64,000 nucleotides of DNA from an uncultured Lachnospiraceae bacterium (GTDB lineage: Bacteria > Bacillota > Clostridia > Lachnospirales > Lachnospiraceae), in the NCBI GenBank assembly GCA_903789615.1, contig CAIFEV010000003.1:186001-250000 (forward strand), written 5' to 3'. The notes under the pieces were generated by a model. It did not search any database. It was not told where the DNA came from and saw only the letters and a program-made list of their open reading frames with translations. Both the position numbers and the translations under genes were made by a program. This document shows, piece after piece, positions 19,465-29,291 of the stretch. Numbering within the stretch: position 1 is the first letter of the stretch; each line of letters begins with the position of its first letter.

Positions 19465-20546
19465 TGGGGAAGAAAAGTGTAATTCCGTTCGGACCGCAGC
19501 ATCCGGTCCTTCCGGAACCGATTCATCTGGATCTTGTCGTGGAAGACGAGAGAATCGTTGAGGCGATTCCGAATATCGGCTTCATCCACAGAGGCCTTGA
19601 GGGACTTGCCCCGGACCGCGATTTCCAGAAATATCTGTATGTTGTCGAGAGAACCTGCGGAATCTGTTCTTTCGGGCATGGTCTCGGGTATGTGGAATCC
19701 ATCGAAGGAATCATGAATGTCGAGGTTCCGGAGAGAGCAAAATATCTGCGTGTTGTGTGGGCGGAGATGGCCCGAATGACCAGTCACCTGATGTGGCTCG
19801 GTTTCACGGCCGACGCTTTCGGATTCGAGTCTCTTTTCTATGAGGCGTGGAGGATCCGTGAGAAGGTCCTGGATCTGATGGAGATGACGACCGGCGGCCG
19901 GCTGATCTACTCGGTCCTGAAGGTCGGCGGTGTTCTTAAGGACATCACGCCGGATATGCAGAAGAAGATTCTGGATGACCTGAACGAGATCGAAAAAGAA
20001 ACACGCGAGATGACGAGGACGTTCCTGGACGATTATTCCGTCAAGACACGTCTTGTGGGTGTCGGTGTACTCACGAAGCAGCAGGCTCACGACGTCGGCG
20101 CCTGCGGTCCGATGGCCAGAGCGAGCGGCATCGTCTGTGACATGCGCATGCGCGGATATGAGGCATATGCGGATCTCGGGTTCGAACCGGTTGTTTCACA
20201 GGACGGTGACAGCTATGCCAGATGTGAAGTCCGTATCAATGAGATTTTTGCCTCAATTGAGCTGGTGCGCAGAGCATTTGAACGCATGCCGAAGGAAGGC
20301 GATCTTGCCGTCACCGTCAAGGGAAATCCAGACGGCGAGTATTTTGCAAGAATTGAACAGCCCAGAGGCGAGGCAATTTTCTATTCGGAAGGACACGGCA
20401 AGCCGGCGCTTGACCGTTTCCGTCTGCGCACGCCGACATTTGCCAATCTCCAGGCCCTTTGCGAGACGCTTAAAGGTGCCGAGTACGCGGATGTTCCGAT
20501 TCTGATTCTTACGATTGATCCGTGCATCTCCTGCACAGAGCGGTAA
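19464..20546 (+). CDS. Ech-type [NiFe] hydrogenase large subunit (EchE; NuoD family)
   Basis: GPQHPVLPEP, N-terminal ERTCGICSFGHG, C-terminal DPCISCTER; all four Ni-binding Cys present. Confidence 0.93.
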   Translation: MGKKSVIPFGPQHPVLPEPIHLDLVVEDERIVEAIPNIGFIHRGLEGLAPDRDFQKYLYVVERTCGICSFGHGLGYVESIEGIMNVEVPERAKYLRVVWAEMARMTSHLMWLGFTADAFGFESLFYEAWRIREKVLDLMEMTTGGRLIYSVLKVGGVLKDITPDMQKKILDDLNEIEKETREMTRTFLDDYSVKTRLVGVGVLTKQQAHDVGACGPMARASGIVCDMRMRGYEAYADLGFEPVVSQDGDSYARCEVRINEIFASIELVRRAFERMPKEGDLAVTVKGNPDGEYFARIEQPRGEAIFYSEGHGKPALDRFRLRTPTFANLQALCETLKGAEYADVPILILTIDPCISCTER

Positions 20547-20561
20547 AGGAGGGGACTGAAA

Positions 20562-21065
20562 GTGAGCAGAGTCATGAAATTTGCACCGGTTATTCTGAAG
20601 AATCTCTTCTCAAAACCGGTGACACGTCAGTATCCGGCTGTTCCGATTCAGTATCCGGAAGGGGACCGCGGCCACATCGAGATCCAGATTGACAGATGTA
20701 TCTCCTGCGGCATGTGTGTGAGAAGCTGCCCGACCGGCACACTCTCGGTCGACCGCATGAAGGGGACGTGGACAATCAACCGTTTTGACTGCGTTCAATG
20801 CGGATATTGTGTCCTGAAGTGCCCGGTGAAGTGCCTGAGCATTGTGCCGGGGTATCAGGTGCCGGAGAGAGAGAAGACGGCTCAGACGTATCAGAAGTCG
20901 CCGGAAGTTCTCAAGGCAGAGGCTGAAAAGCGCGCGAAACAGGCGGCGCTTGCCAAAGAGATGGCTGCAAAGAAGGCAGCTGCTCTGAAAGCCAAAAAGG
21001 AAGCAGAGGCGGCGGCAGCAGCCGGAAAAGCTGCGGAAGCTGCGCCGGCTCCGGCTGAAAACTGA
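20562..21065 (+). CDS. Ech-type hydrogenase 2x[4Fe-4S] ferredoxin-like subunit (EchF; NuoI family) with Ala/Lys-rich tail, GTG start
   Basis: CISCGMCVRSCPTGTL and CVQCGYCVLKCPVKCL. Confidence 0.88.
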   Translation: MSRVMKFAPVILKNLFSKPVTRQYPAVPIQYPEGDRGHIEIQIDRCISCGMCVRSCPTGTLSVDRMKGTWTINRFDCVQCGYCVLKCPVKCLSIVPGYQVPEREKTAQTYQKSPEVLKAEAEKRAKQAALAKEMAAKKAAALKAKKEAEAAAAAGKAAEAAPAPAEN

Positions 21066-21088
21066 GCCTGGAAATCCGGATTATATGG

Positions 21089-21125
21089 AAAGACCGCGGC
21101 CTGCAATAGACGGTGGTCTTTCTTT
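21089..21125 (+). terminator. Terminator-like hairpin between echF and hypC
   Basis: AAAGACCGCGG...GGTGGTCTTTCTTTT; imperfect stem with T-rich tail. Confidence 0.5.
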
Positions 21126-21152
21126 TCGTTTACAGAAAGTGGTGTTAAAATT

Positions 21153-21371
21153 ATGTGTGTAGCACTTCCGGGAAGAGTTGTTTCCGTTGACGGAGAGTAT
21201 GCGCAGGTGGATTTTGCGGGCAATGAAGTGAGAGCTCTGGCGGGGCTGGTGAAAGTGAAGCCGGGCGACAGGGTGCTTGTTCATGCCGGCTGTATCCTTC
21301 AGAAGCTCGCCGCAGATGAGGCGGATGACATGGAAGAAATCTTCCGGGAAATCGGAGAAGAATTTGCATGA
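21153..21371 (+). CDS. hypC: [NiFe] hydrogenase assembly chaperone HypC/HupF
   Basis: MCVALPGRVVSVDGEYAQVDFAGNEVRA...VKPGDRVLVHAGCILQKL. Confidence 0.93.
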   Translation: MCVALPGRVVSVDGEYAQVDFAGNEVRALAGLVKVKPGDRVLVHAGCILQKLAADEADDMEEIFREIGEEFA

Positions 21372-22411
21372 AGACACTTGACGACGTCAAAGCCTGGCTG
21401 AAAATGTATGACGGGCCTGCGATGCGGATCATGGAAGTCTGCGGAAGCCATACCGGAGCGGTCTCAAAAAACGGGATTCCCGGGATGCTTTCGGACAAAA
21501 TCCGCCTGCTCTCCGGGCCAGGGTGTCCGGTGTGTGTCACGCCGTCTGCGTATATAGACCGGCTGATCGAACTGGCCATGCGCCCGGATACCTGCGTGGT
21601 GACTTTTGGCGATCTCATCCGGGTTCCGGGGTCGGAGAAGAGTCTGGCTCTCGCGAAGGGCGAAGGCGCGAGGGTAAAGATGGTGTATTCCCCTCTGGAC
21701 ATCCTTCCGCTGGCGAAAAAAGAGCCGGACAGGATCTGGTGTTTTGCAGCGGTCGGCTTTGAGACAACGACGCCGGTTTACGCAGCGCTCATGGAGGAGC
21801 TGATCCGGGAGGATATCCGCAACGTGCGGCTTCTGACAGCGCTTAAGACCATGCCGGAGGTGATTGACTGGCTCATGCGTTCCGGCGCTGATGTGCAGGG
21901 ATTTATCGCCCCGGGTCACGTCTCGGTCGTGACGGGATCGGATATCTGGAAGCCACTGGCGCAAAAATATTCCATACCGTTTGGCGTGGCCGGCTTTGAA
22001 GGACCGGAGCTTCTTGCGGCGATAGCCGGCATTGTCAGAAACTACGGCAGAGGTGTCGTGAAAAATTATTACCCCCGTGTGGTGACACCGGAGGGGAACC
22101 GGATGGCACAGGAAAAAGTAGACCGGTATTTTGAAAAGGCGGACGTAGTCTGGAGAGGCATGGGGAAAATCGCCGGGTCCGGGAGAGTACTTAAGCCGGA
22201 GTATTCCTTCTTTGATGCCGGTAGCCGCGGGCTTGACGAGGACCGGAAGAAAAACAGTGCCTGTCACTGCGATGAGGTTCTGACGGGCAGAATCACGCCC
22301 AGACAGTGTCCTCTGTTCGGAAAGGCGTGCACACCGGTGAATCCTCAGGGAGCCTGCATGGTGTCCACGGAAGGCGCCTGTCTGTCCTGGCTGGCCGGCG
22401 GGAGAGAGTAA
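21368..22411 (+). CDS. hypD: Hydrogenase formation protein HypD
   Basis: RIMEVCGSHTGAVSKNGI, LLSGPGCPVCVTP, FAAVGFETTTP, GFIAPGHVSVV. Confidence 0.95.
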   Translation: MKTLDDVKAWLKMYDGPAMRIMEVCGSHTGAVSKNGIPGMLSDKIRLLSGPGCPVCVTPSAYIDRLIELAMRPDTCVVTFGDLIRVPGSEKSLALAKGEGARVKMVYSPLDILPLAKKEPDRIWCFAAVGFETTTPVYAALMEELIREDIRNVRLLTALKTMPEVIDWLMRSGADVQGFIAPGHVSVVTGSDIWKPLAQKYSIPFGVAGFEGPELLAAIAGIVRNYGRGVVKNYYPRVVTPEGNRMAQEKVDRYFEKADVVWRGMGKIAGSGRVLKPEYSFFDAGSRGLDEDRKKNSACHCDEVLTGRITPRQCPLFGKACTPVNPQGACMVSTEGACLSWLAGGRE

Positions 22412-22439
22412 AACTGCATTTCAGGAGTATTTCTGGTTT

Positions 22440-23447
22440 ATGGCTGAGAAAATCACAATGGCTCACGGGAGCGGAGGAAAATCCACCGATGAGCTGATTG
22501 ATACGATATTTGCAAAAGAATTCGACAATCCGGTGCTTGACGCGATGGAGGATTCGGCCGTTGTTCCGGTGACGGGAAAGATTGCCCTGACGACGGACAG
22601 CTTTGTCGTGACGCCGCTGAAATTCCGTGGAGGTGACATCGGGAGACTCTGTGTGTGCGGGACAGTCAACGATCTGCTCATGCGGGGAGCTGTGCCGGCA
22701 TGGCTCACCTGCGGCTTTATTCTGGAAGAGGGACTCGATATCGGCCTTTTGAAAGAGCTCACGGCGTCCATGGCAGCTACGGCAAAAGAGGCCGGAATCA
22801 GGATTGCGGCCGGCGACACAAAGGTCGTGGAAGGCCACGGCGGTATGTACATCAACACGGCGGGTGTCGGAATCTTTCCGGAGGAGACGAGCGGAGTGAC
22901 CGCCGGAATCTGCGCGTCCGGGGCCCGGGAGGGGGATGCGATCCTCGTATCCGGGACGATGGGGGATCACCACGCCGCGATCCTCTCGGAGCGCATGGAA
23001 ATTGAGACGGATATCGAGAGTGACAATGCGCCGCTTGTCGACATGGTCAGGAATCTGCTGAAGAGCGGCCTGCACATTCACACGATGCGGGATGTGACCC
23101 GCGGCGGCCTTGCGACAGTGCTCAGAGAACTCGCGAAGGCTTCCGGGAAGACATTTACCATACGGGAATCGGCTGTGCCGGTGAATCCGAAGGTGAAAAG
23201 CTTTGCGGGTCTTCTGGGGCTGGACCCTGTCTATATGGGCAACGAGGGAAAGATGGCCGTGATCCTGCCGGAGAGTGAAGCGCAGGAAGCACTTCAGATT
23301 ATCCGGAAATCCCGGTACGGTTCCGGAGCGGCCATTATCGGGCGCGTGACGGCCGACAAGCCGGGTGAACTGCTGATGGAAACCGATATCGGAGGCCTGC
23401 GCAGACTGGATGTGCTGCAGGGCGAGGGGCTTCCGAGGATCTGCTGA
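22440..23447 (+). CDS. hypE: Hydrogenase expression/formation protein HypE
   Basis: MAHGSGGKSTDELI, TDSFVVTPLKFRGGDIG, DVTRGGLATVLREL, terminal PRIC (conserved C-terminal Cys). Confidence 0.95.
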   Translation: MAEKITMAHGSGGKSTDELIDTIFAKEFDNPVLDAMEDSAVVPVTGKIALTTDSFVVTPLKFRGGDIGRLCVCGTVNDLLMRGAVPAWLTCGFILEEGLDIGLLKELTASMAATAKEAGIRIAAGDTKVVEGHGGMYINTAGVGIFPEETSGVTAGICASGAREGDAILVSGTMGDHHAAILSERMEIETDIESDNAPLVDMVRNLLKSGLHIHTMRDVTRGGLATVLRELAKASGKTFTIRESAVPVNPKVKSFAGLLGLDPVYMGNEGKMAVILPESEAQEALQIIRKSRYGSGAAIIGRVTADKPGELLMETDIGGLRRLDVLQGEGLPRIC

Positions 23448-23487
23448 ACAACTTTTTAGACAAGCACACCAGAACAGGAGAGAAGCA

Positions 23488-25623
23488 ATGGAAAAGAGAG
23501 ACCGGTCGTGGGCTGTCAAACAGGCAGTGGCTCTCGTGAGGCGCATGACAACCGATGAGGCCATCGGACAGCTGATGTATAATTCCCCGGCAATTCCCAG
23601 ACTGCATGTGCCGGAATACAACTGGTGGAATGAGGGACTGCACGGAGTGGCCAGGAGCGGCTGCGCGACGATGTTTCCGCAGGCAATCGGCATGGCTGCT
23701 TCCTTTGATGAAGACCTGATGGAGAAGACCGGCGCCGTGATCGGACGGGAAGGCCGTGCCATGTACAATGCCTACCGCTCACACGGCGACAGAGGGATTT
23801 ACAAAGGTCTCACGTTCTGGAGTCCGAATGTCAACATCTTCCGTGATCCGAGATGGGGACGCGGACAGGAGACATACGGGGAGGATCCGGTTCTGTCCGG
23901 AAAGCTCGGAGCTGCCTTTGTCAGGGGGCTGCAGGGAGAAGGAAAGTACCTCCAGGCAGCAGCCTGCGCAAAGCATTTCGCGGTGCACTCCGGCCCGGAG
24001 AAGTTGCGGCACGAATTTAATGCCGAGGCCTCAAAGAAAGACATGGCCGAGACATATCTTCCTGCTTTCAAGGCGCTTGCAGATGCAGGCGTGGAGGGCT
24101 TCATGGGAGCCTATAACCGCGTGAACGGCGAGCCGGCGTGTGCATCCCGTGCCCTGATGCGGATTCTGCGGACAGACTGGCGTTTTGAGGGATACTTTAC
24201 ATCGGACTGCTGGGCGATCCGCGATTTTTATGAGTCTCACAGAGTTACAAAGACGCCGGAGCAGGCAGCGGCCATGGCGCTCAAAGCCGGGTGCGACCTG
24301 AACTGCGGCTGTACATATCTCTCTCTGAAGGAGGCGTACCGGAAACACCTTGTGACGGATGAGGAAGTCCGCCGGGCAGCGGTGCATCTGTTCACAACGC
24401 GCTTTCTCCTGGGAATGTTTGAGCATACGCCGTACGATGATGTGCCTGTATCGGAAATCGAATCCGCAAGAAATATCGCCACGTCGCGCAAAATGGCCGA
24501 GGAATCGATCGTCCTTCTCAAGAACAACGGGATCCTTCCGCTGTCCCGTGTCAAGACGATGAAGATTGCAGTGGTCGGCCCGAATGCCGACAGCCGTGAA
24601 GCGCTCGCCGGAAATTACCACGGCACGTCGTCGGAATACGTGACTGTTCTGCAGGGAATCCGGGAGGCAGCAAATCCGGCAGCAAAAGTATACTATTGTT
24701 TAGGCGCACATCTATACAAGGACAGCGTGGAGAGCTGTGCCGCTCCGGATGACAAGATCACGGAAGCCGTGATCAGGGCTGAGCAGGCACAGGTAGTCAT
24801 TGTGTGCACAGGTCTCGACGAGACAATCGAAGGGGAACAGAAGGACGTCGGAAATGACAGCTATCTTGCGGGCGGAGTGTCTGACGACGGAGACCGCGTC
24901 AGCCTTGAACTCCCGAAATCCCAGCAGAGGCTGCTGCGTGCTCTTGTTGAAGTCGGAAAGCCCATCATTATCCTGAACTTTTCCGGAAGCCCGATGGACT
25001 TTTCGGAATTTGAACCGGGTGTCTCGGCCATCCTGCAGTGCTGGTACCCGGGTGCTCAGGGCGGACGCGCCATCGGCGATATCCTGTTTGGAAAAGTATC
25101 GCCGGGCGGAAAACTTCCGGTCACCTTCCCGAAGAGTCTGGAGGATCTGCCGCCGTTTACCGATTATTCGATGAAGGGCAGAACCTACCGGTACATGCAG
25201 AAGGAGCCGGCGTATCCGTTCGGATACGGACTTACATACGGCGACATCGAGCTCAAGGGGCTGCGCTTTGTTGAAGATGACAGGGAGCATCGGACGTATG
25301 TTCTGTCCGCCTTCGCTATGAACCGCGGAGGGGAGACCGATGATGTGCTCCAGGTGTATGTAAAGCCGGACAGCCCGCTCGCGCCGCCCAATCCGTCGCT
25401 GACAGATTTCTCAAGATTCCATCTGAGACGTAACGAAAGTATGGATATCCGGATTGTCATCCCGTATGAGATGTTCCAGGTGGTAAATGAAGAGGGGAAA
25501 CGGGTGTACGACGGTTCACAGGCTGAAATTTTCGTCGGACTGCAGGCTCCCGGCAGCCGCAGCGAAAAGCTTACCGGCAGAAAAGATCTTGAGATCGTCG
25601 TGAAACTTCCGGAAAAGAATTGA
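23488..25623 (+). CDS. Glycoside hydrolase family 3 (beta-glucosidase/xylosidase-like), no signal peptide
   Basis: YNWWNEGLHGVARSG, VNIFRDPRWGRGQETYGEDP, GYFTSDCWAIRDF, C-terminal fibronectin III-like domain. Confidence 0.92.
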   Translation: MEKRDRSWAVKQAVALVRRMTTDEAIGQLMYNSPAIPRLHVPEYNWWNEGLHGVARSGCATMFPQAIGMAASFDEDLMEKTGAVIGREGRAMYNAYRSHGDRGIYKGLTFWSPNVNIFRDPRWGRGQETYGEDPVLSGKLGAAFVRGLQGEGKYLQAAACAKHFAVHSGPEKLRHEFNAEASKKDMAETYLPAFKALADAGVEGFMGAYNRVNGEPACASRALMRILRTDWRFEGYFTSDCWAIRDFYESHRVTKTPEQAAAMALKAGCDLNCGCTYLSLKEAYRKHLVTDEEVRRAAVHLFTTRFLLGMFEHTPYDDVPVSEIESARNIATSRKMAEESIVLLKNNGILPLSRVKTMKIAVVGPNADSREALAGNYHGTSSEYVTVLQGIREAANPAAKVYYCLGAHLYKDSVESCAAPDDKITEAVIRAEQAQVVIVCTGLDETIEGEQKDVGNDSYLAGGVSDDGDRVSLELPKSQQRLLRALVEVGKPIIILNFSGSPMDFSEFEPGVSAILQCWYPGAQGGRAIGDILFGKVSPGGKLPVTFPKSLEDLPPFTDYSMKGRTYRYMQKEPAYPFGYGLTYGDIELKGLRFVEDDREHRTYVLSAFAMNRGGETDDVLQVYVKPDSPLAPPNPSLTDFSRFHLRRNESMDIRIVIPYEMFQVVNEEGKRVYDGSQAEIFVGLQAPGSRSEKLTGRKDLEIVVKLPEKN

Positions 25624-25645
25624 TACGGCAAAGGAGCGGAAGCAC

Positions 25646-28399
25646 TCAGTGCTTTTTCTGCCGCTTCATCAGGCTGACGGCAGAGGCCGCGATCAGCATA
25701 GCCGTGACAAAAAGCAAAGGTGTGATACCCGGACCGCCGGCATGCAGTGTCAGCGATTCCGGGTTTTTTATAATTTCCGGAGAGTCCCCTGTAAGCGCAC
25801 CGTCCTGAATCCGGATGGTAAAGTCAGAAGTGAGCAGACTGAAGCCCTCCGGGGCACGTACTTCCTGAATTCTGTACGTTCCGTCGGACAGGCCGGTGAA
25901 CGTGAAACTGCCGTCAGCTCCGGAGACGGCGGTGTATTCGCTTCCGTCCGGTGCACCGTCCCGGTGAAGCAGGTAGGCGGATCCGTCCTCCTGAAGCAGC
26001 CGGAATACGGCACCGGCAGCAGCTATTCCGCTGCCGTTCTGTTTGGTGAGTGTGGCCGATCCGGTGTACACGGAAACTTCATCGGTCAGAGACCGGATGA
26101 AAGCGGGCGTGGAGGATGTGTACGTGACATGGTTGGTCAGGGGTGTCGCAGCTTCGGCACTCCCCAGAATCTTTGCGCCGTAGACCAGGGTGAGCTGCCG
26201 GCCGGAGCAACGGGACAGAGCATCGTCTGAGAGCGAAATCAGAATCCGGTCGGAATTCCCGGTTTCTTCTGTGACGGTGTAGAGGTCAGGGTCAAGCGCA
26301 CTGCCGTTCTCAGAGAGCACGGCAGTACCGGAAACAAGCCGCACACCGGCGGGAAGCGTATCGATAAGAGAAGCGTCAAGACAGGGATACGAAGGATCTC
26401 CTGGAACGGTAAAGGTGACAGAGTAAGAGTAGATTTCATCCGCGGAATGACTCGGCTGTCCTGTGTTTTTTTCAAGAGAGGGCTGCGTGATGTGAACCTG
26501 CTCCTGAAGCCCGGTGTCTTCTGCTGTCTTCTGGCCGTTCACGAAAAGAGTCTGGCGAAGCTGCCATGTACCGTTCCCGCCGAGAGCGGCGAGTTCTTCA
26601 AACGTGAGAGGAAAATTCATCACACCGCTGCCGTCTGTCTCTGGAAAACGGTATTCCGTGTCCCAGGTCTTTGCGGTTACATCCGGACTGTTCGGATTGA
26701 AAAGTTCGGTGTGTACCTGATATGTCTCCTGTATAGAGGCACCTTTCCAGGAGACGGCGTCCTGTATTGAAACAGAAGCGCCGGCACGCTCAGCCTGGCG
26801 AAGGGTGTCCGCGGAAATTTCTTTTCCTGCGTCTTCAGAACCGGAAATATACCAGGACGCGCTGGTTTTATACTCTGTAAGCGCTGCCGGTGCATCGGTA
26901 AAGACAAGCGGACCGGCGTCAAAGACTACCGGGGAGGTGAAACCGTCGCCGTCTGAAGAGATGCACTTTTCGTCCGGGTCTTTTTCATAGCCGGCAGGTG
27001 CCTGAATTTCCCGCACGCAAAGAGTTCCGGCAGGAATCCGGTATCCAGACAGAAAAGACGGGTAAAGCAAAGAACTGGTGCGCCCCGGGTCAAGCGTGGA
27101 AAATGTGGCAGTTCCGTCAGGACCGGTTTTCAGATACCAGGTTCTCTGTGTGGCCTTGTTTCCGTCTGAATCGGTTGTGCTTTCATTCGCAGGCCGGTAG
27201 GTCACGGAAAAGACTGCGTCTGTAAGGGGAGTGCCGGAGGCTGACTGCTTGCGGATCAGAAGAGAAAAAGGCGTAATGGAAGGCTTTGGTTTTTCGATTG
27301 TGAGATGAATGGATACAGAGTTCAGAACCGTCTTCGGGCGGTGGGCGGTGACAATCTGGCCGCCGCCGCTGAAATACACGGCCGAATCACCATTCTCCGG
27401 AAGAAGATGGCTCAGTGTGACGGTCGTACTGGCATCAGATGCCTTCTCAAGCGGTACGGAAAGCCGGAGCATACCGCTTCCGGGACTGTAGGAAAGGGAA
27501 ACCTCAGGTCTGGGGCAGGAGATCTGCAGAAGAGCCGGATCGATATTTTTTCCGATATAGATTTCCGCGCTGTAGCCGGATGCCTGCTTAAGCGCCAGAG
27601 AAGAACCATCAAGGACGGCAGCGTGTGACGCGTAGGAGGCGGCGCTTATTACCTTTCCGGCAACGCTCCGGTACGTTTCGGTCATGATACCGTCCGTATC
27701 GTAGCTCCCGGTTTCCCGGCTCAGAAGCTTTGCATTCTCAAGCGCCTGTCCTGAAAGCAGCGGAAAATCCGCCGCGTCTGTGTCTTCTCCGGAGGCCGTT
27801 TTACGGCTGCTTCCGATCGGTGTGTATCTGTTCTCATCAGACCCGGCTATGTTCCAGACAAGCTGCTGGACACCGAGCCAGGAAAGATACGTTTCCTTTG
27901 GAATCGACATTGCATTGTCCGCGCTGTAGTCCGGAATGGTAAGGTCCGGAGAGAAGGCGAGCGCGAGTGTGATGGCACGCTGCTGCTGCTTGGTCAGGCT
28001 GTCAAAGGATGTGCCGGGGGTCTTTCTGGCGCCTCCGTCCAGCAGAATGTCAAACTGGACACAGTAAGCCGGAATGGCCGGGTTGAATCCGTCGCCGCTT
28101 CCGATGTAGTGCGCATACAGATCTTCAAACGGCCCGTACTTTTCATCCGGCGCAAATGTCACACCCATGCCGGCGGAAAGCTGCGGCGCACTTGTCCCGT
28201 ACGGACCGAAAGGATACGGACCGTCCTTGCCGCCGAGTTCATCCGGATATCCGCTGACGACTGTGACGGGATCCCGGAAATCCGCAGCCGTGCGTTCGGA
28301 CGCAGCCACACGGAGTGCCGGAAAGAAGGGAAGGATCATGGCGGCAAGAGTGAGCGCCGCCGCATGGCGGGCGCGCCCGCGGGCAGAAAAAGTGCGCAT
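25646..28399 (-). CDS. Large surface adhesin: signal peptide, thioester (TQXA-like) domain, SpaA-type collagen-binding-like repeats, C-terminal sorting-like signal
   Basis: YCVQFDILLDGG plus LGVQQLVWNIAG (putative Cys-Gln thioester pair), E-boxes YRIQEVRAPEGF and LCVREIQAPAGY, C-terminal TLHAGGPG-TM-KRQKKH. Confidence 0.85.
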   Translation of the reverse strand: MRTFSARGRARHAAALTLAAMILPFFPALRVAASERTAADFRDPVTVVSGYPDELGGKDGPYPFGPYGTSAPQLSAGMGVTFAPDEKYGPFEDLYAHYIGSGDGFNPAIPAYCVQFDILLDGGARKTPGTSFDSLTKQQQRAITLALAFSPDLTIPDYSADNAMSIPKETYLSWLGVQQLVWNIAGSDENRYTPIGSSRKTASGEDTDAADFPLLSGQALENAKLLSRETGSYDTDGIMTETYRSVAGKVISAASYASHAAVLDGSSLALKQASGYSAEIYIGKNIDPALLQISCPRPEVSLSYSPGSGMLRLSVPLEKASDASTTVTLSHLLPENGDSAVYFSGGGQIVTAHRPKTVLNSVSIHLTIEKPKPSITPFSLLIRKQSASGTPLTDAVFSVTYRPANESTTDSDGNKATQRTWYLKTGPDGTATFSTLDPGRTSSLLYPSFLSGYRIPAGTLCVREIQAPAGYEKDPDEKCISSDGDGFTSPVVFDAGPLVFTDAPAALTEYKTSASWYISGSEDAGKEISADTLRQAERAGASVSIQDAVSWKGASIQETYQVHTELFNPNSPDVTAKTWDTEYRFPETDGSGVMNFPLTFEELAALGGNGTWQLRQTLFVNGQKTAEDTGLQEQVHITQPSLEKNTGQPSHSADEIYSYSVTFTVPGDPSYPCLDASLIDTLPAGVRLVSGTAVLSENGSALDPDLYTVTEETGNSDRILISLSDDALSRCSGRQLTLVYGAKILGSAEAATPLTNHVTYTSSTPAFIRSLTDEVSVYTGSATLTKQNGSGIAAAGAVFRLLQEDGSAYLLHRDGAPDGSEYTAVSGADGSFTFTGLSDGTYRIQEVRAPEGFSLLTSDFTIRIQDGALTGDSPEIIKNPESLTLHAGGPGITPLLFVTAMLIAASAVSLMKRQKKH

Positions 28400-28594
28400 A
28401 AAGAAACCTCCTTGCGAAAAAATGAAAAAGGGATGAATGCCGGAAGCCGGCGGACAGGAAATACATCCTGAGAAAAATATCTAAACTCACTATATAACAC
28501 TGCGCGGCCGATTACAAGTATAAAACGCGTTTCCGGGAGTCCGGTTTATGGTATGATACATATGTTTGAAGATTTGATCTCGGAGGATAGGAAA

Positions 28595-29194
28595 ATGAAC
28601 ATTGTATGTCTGGATCTGGAAGGTGTGCTGGTGCCGGAAATATGGATCGCATTTGCGGATGCGGTCGGGATTCCGGAGCTTCACAGGACAACCAGGGATG
28701 AGCCGGATTATGAAAAGCTGATGCACTGGAGACTCGGCATTCTGAGAGAACACGGCCTGGGCCTTGTACAGATTCAGAAAGCGGCGGACAGTATTATTCC
28801 GTTTGAGGGCGCAAAAGAATTTCTGGACAGCCTCCGGAAAGGGACACAGGTCATCATTGTCAGCGACACGTTCAGAGAATTTGCTGCGCCGATCATGAAG
28901 AAGCTCGGATACCCGACGCTGTTCTGCCATGAACTGGCCGTGGATGATAACGGAATGATCTCGGATTTCCGCCTGCGGCCGCACAGCACGAAACTGGAGA
29001 CGGTGAGAGCGCTTCAGTCCATCGGTTTTGAAACGATCGCCAGCGGTGACAGTTATAACGATCTGGGAATGATCCAGGCATCGAAAGCCGGTTTCCTCTT
29101 CCGCACCACTGATAAGATCCGGGCAGATTATCCGGATATTCCGGCATATACCGAGTATGATGAACTTCTTGCTGCCATCCGGGGCGCACTGTAA
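28595..29194 (+). CDS. ThrH-like phosphoserine phosphatase/homoserine phosphotransferase (HAD)
   Basis: MNIVCLDLEGVLVPEIWIAFA, IIVSDTFREFA, IASGDSYNDLGM. Confidence 0.88.
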   Translation: MNIVCLDLEGVLVPEIWIAFADAVGIPELHRTTRDEPDYEKLMHWRLGILREHGLGLVQIQKAADSIIPFEGAKEFLDSLRKGTQVIIVSDTFREFAAPIMKKLGYPTLFCHELAVDDNGMISDFRLRPHSTKLETVRALQSIGFETIASGDSYNDLGMIQASKAGFLFRTTDKIRADYPDIPAYTEYDELLAAIRGAL

Positions 29195-29244
29195 GACTTT
29201 CCGGTGTTGCCAATCCTGTATGAAATTTGTAAAATAAATATAAA

Positions 29245-29262
29245 CGGCGGAGGGGTCCGCCG
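29245..29262 (+). promoter_or_regulatory. Short hairpin CGGCGGA-GGGG-TCCGCCG in the 5' leader of the purine permease gene
   Basis: Perfect 7-bp stem, about 20 nt before the SD; no T tract. Confidence 0.4.
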
Positions 29263-29291
29263 CAAAAAGCTTTTCCAAAAGGAGAGGGAAT

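Noticed and set aside
22293-23768. 491-aa minus-strand ORF antisense to hypE and GH3 start
   Set aside because: Overlaps two well-supported genes; no coding signature.
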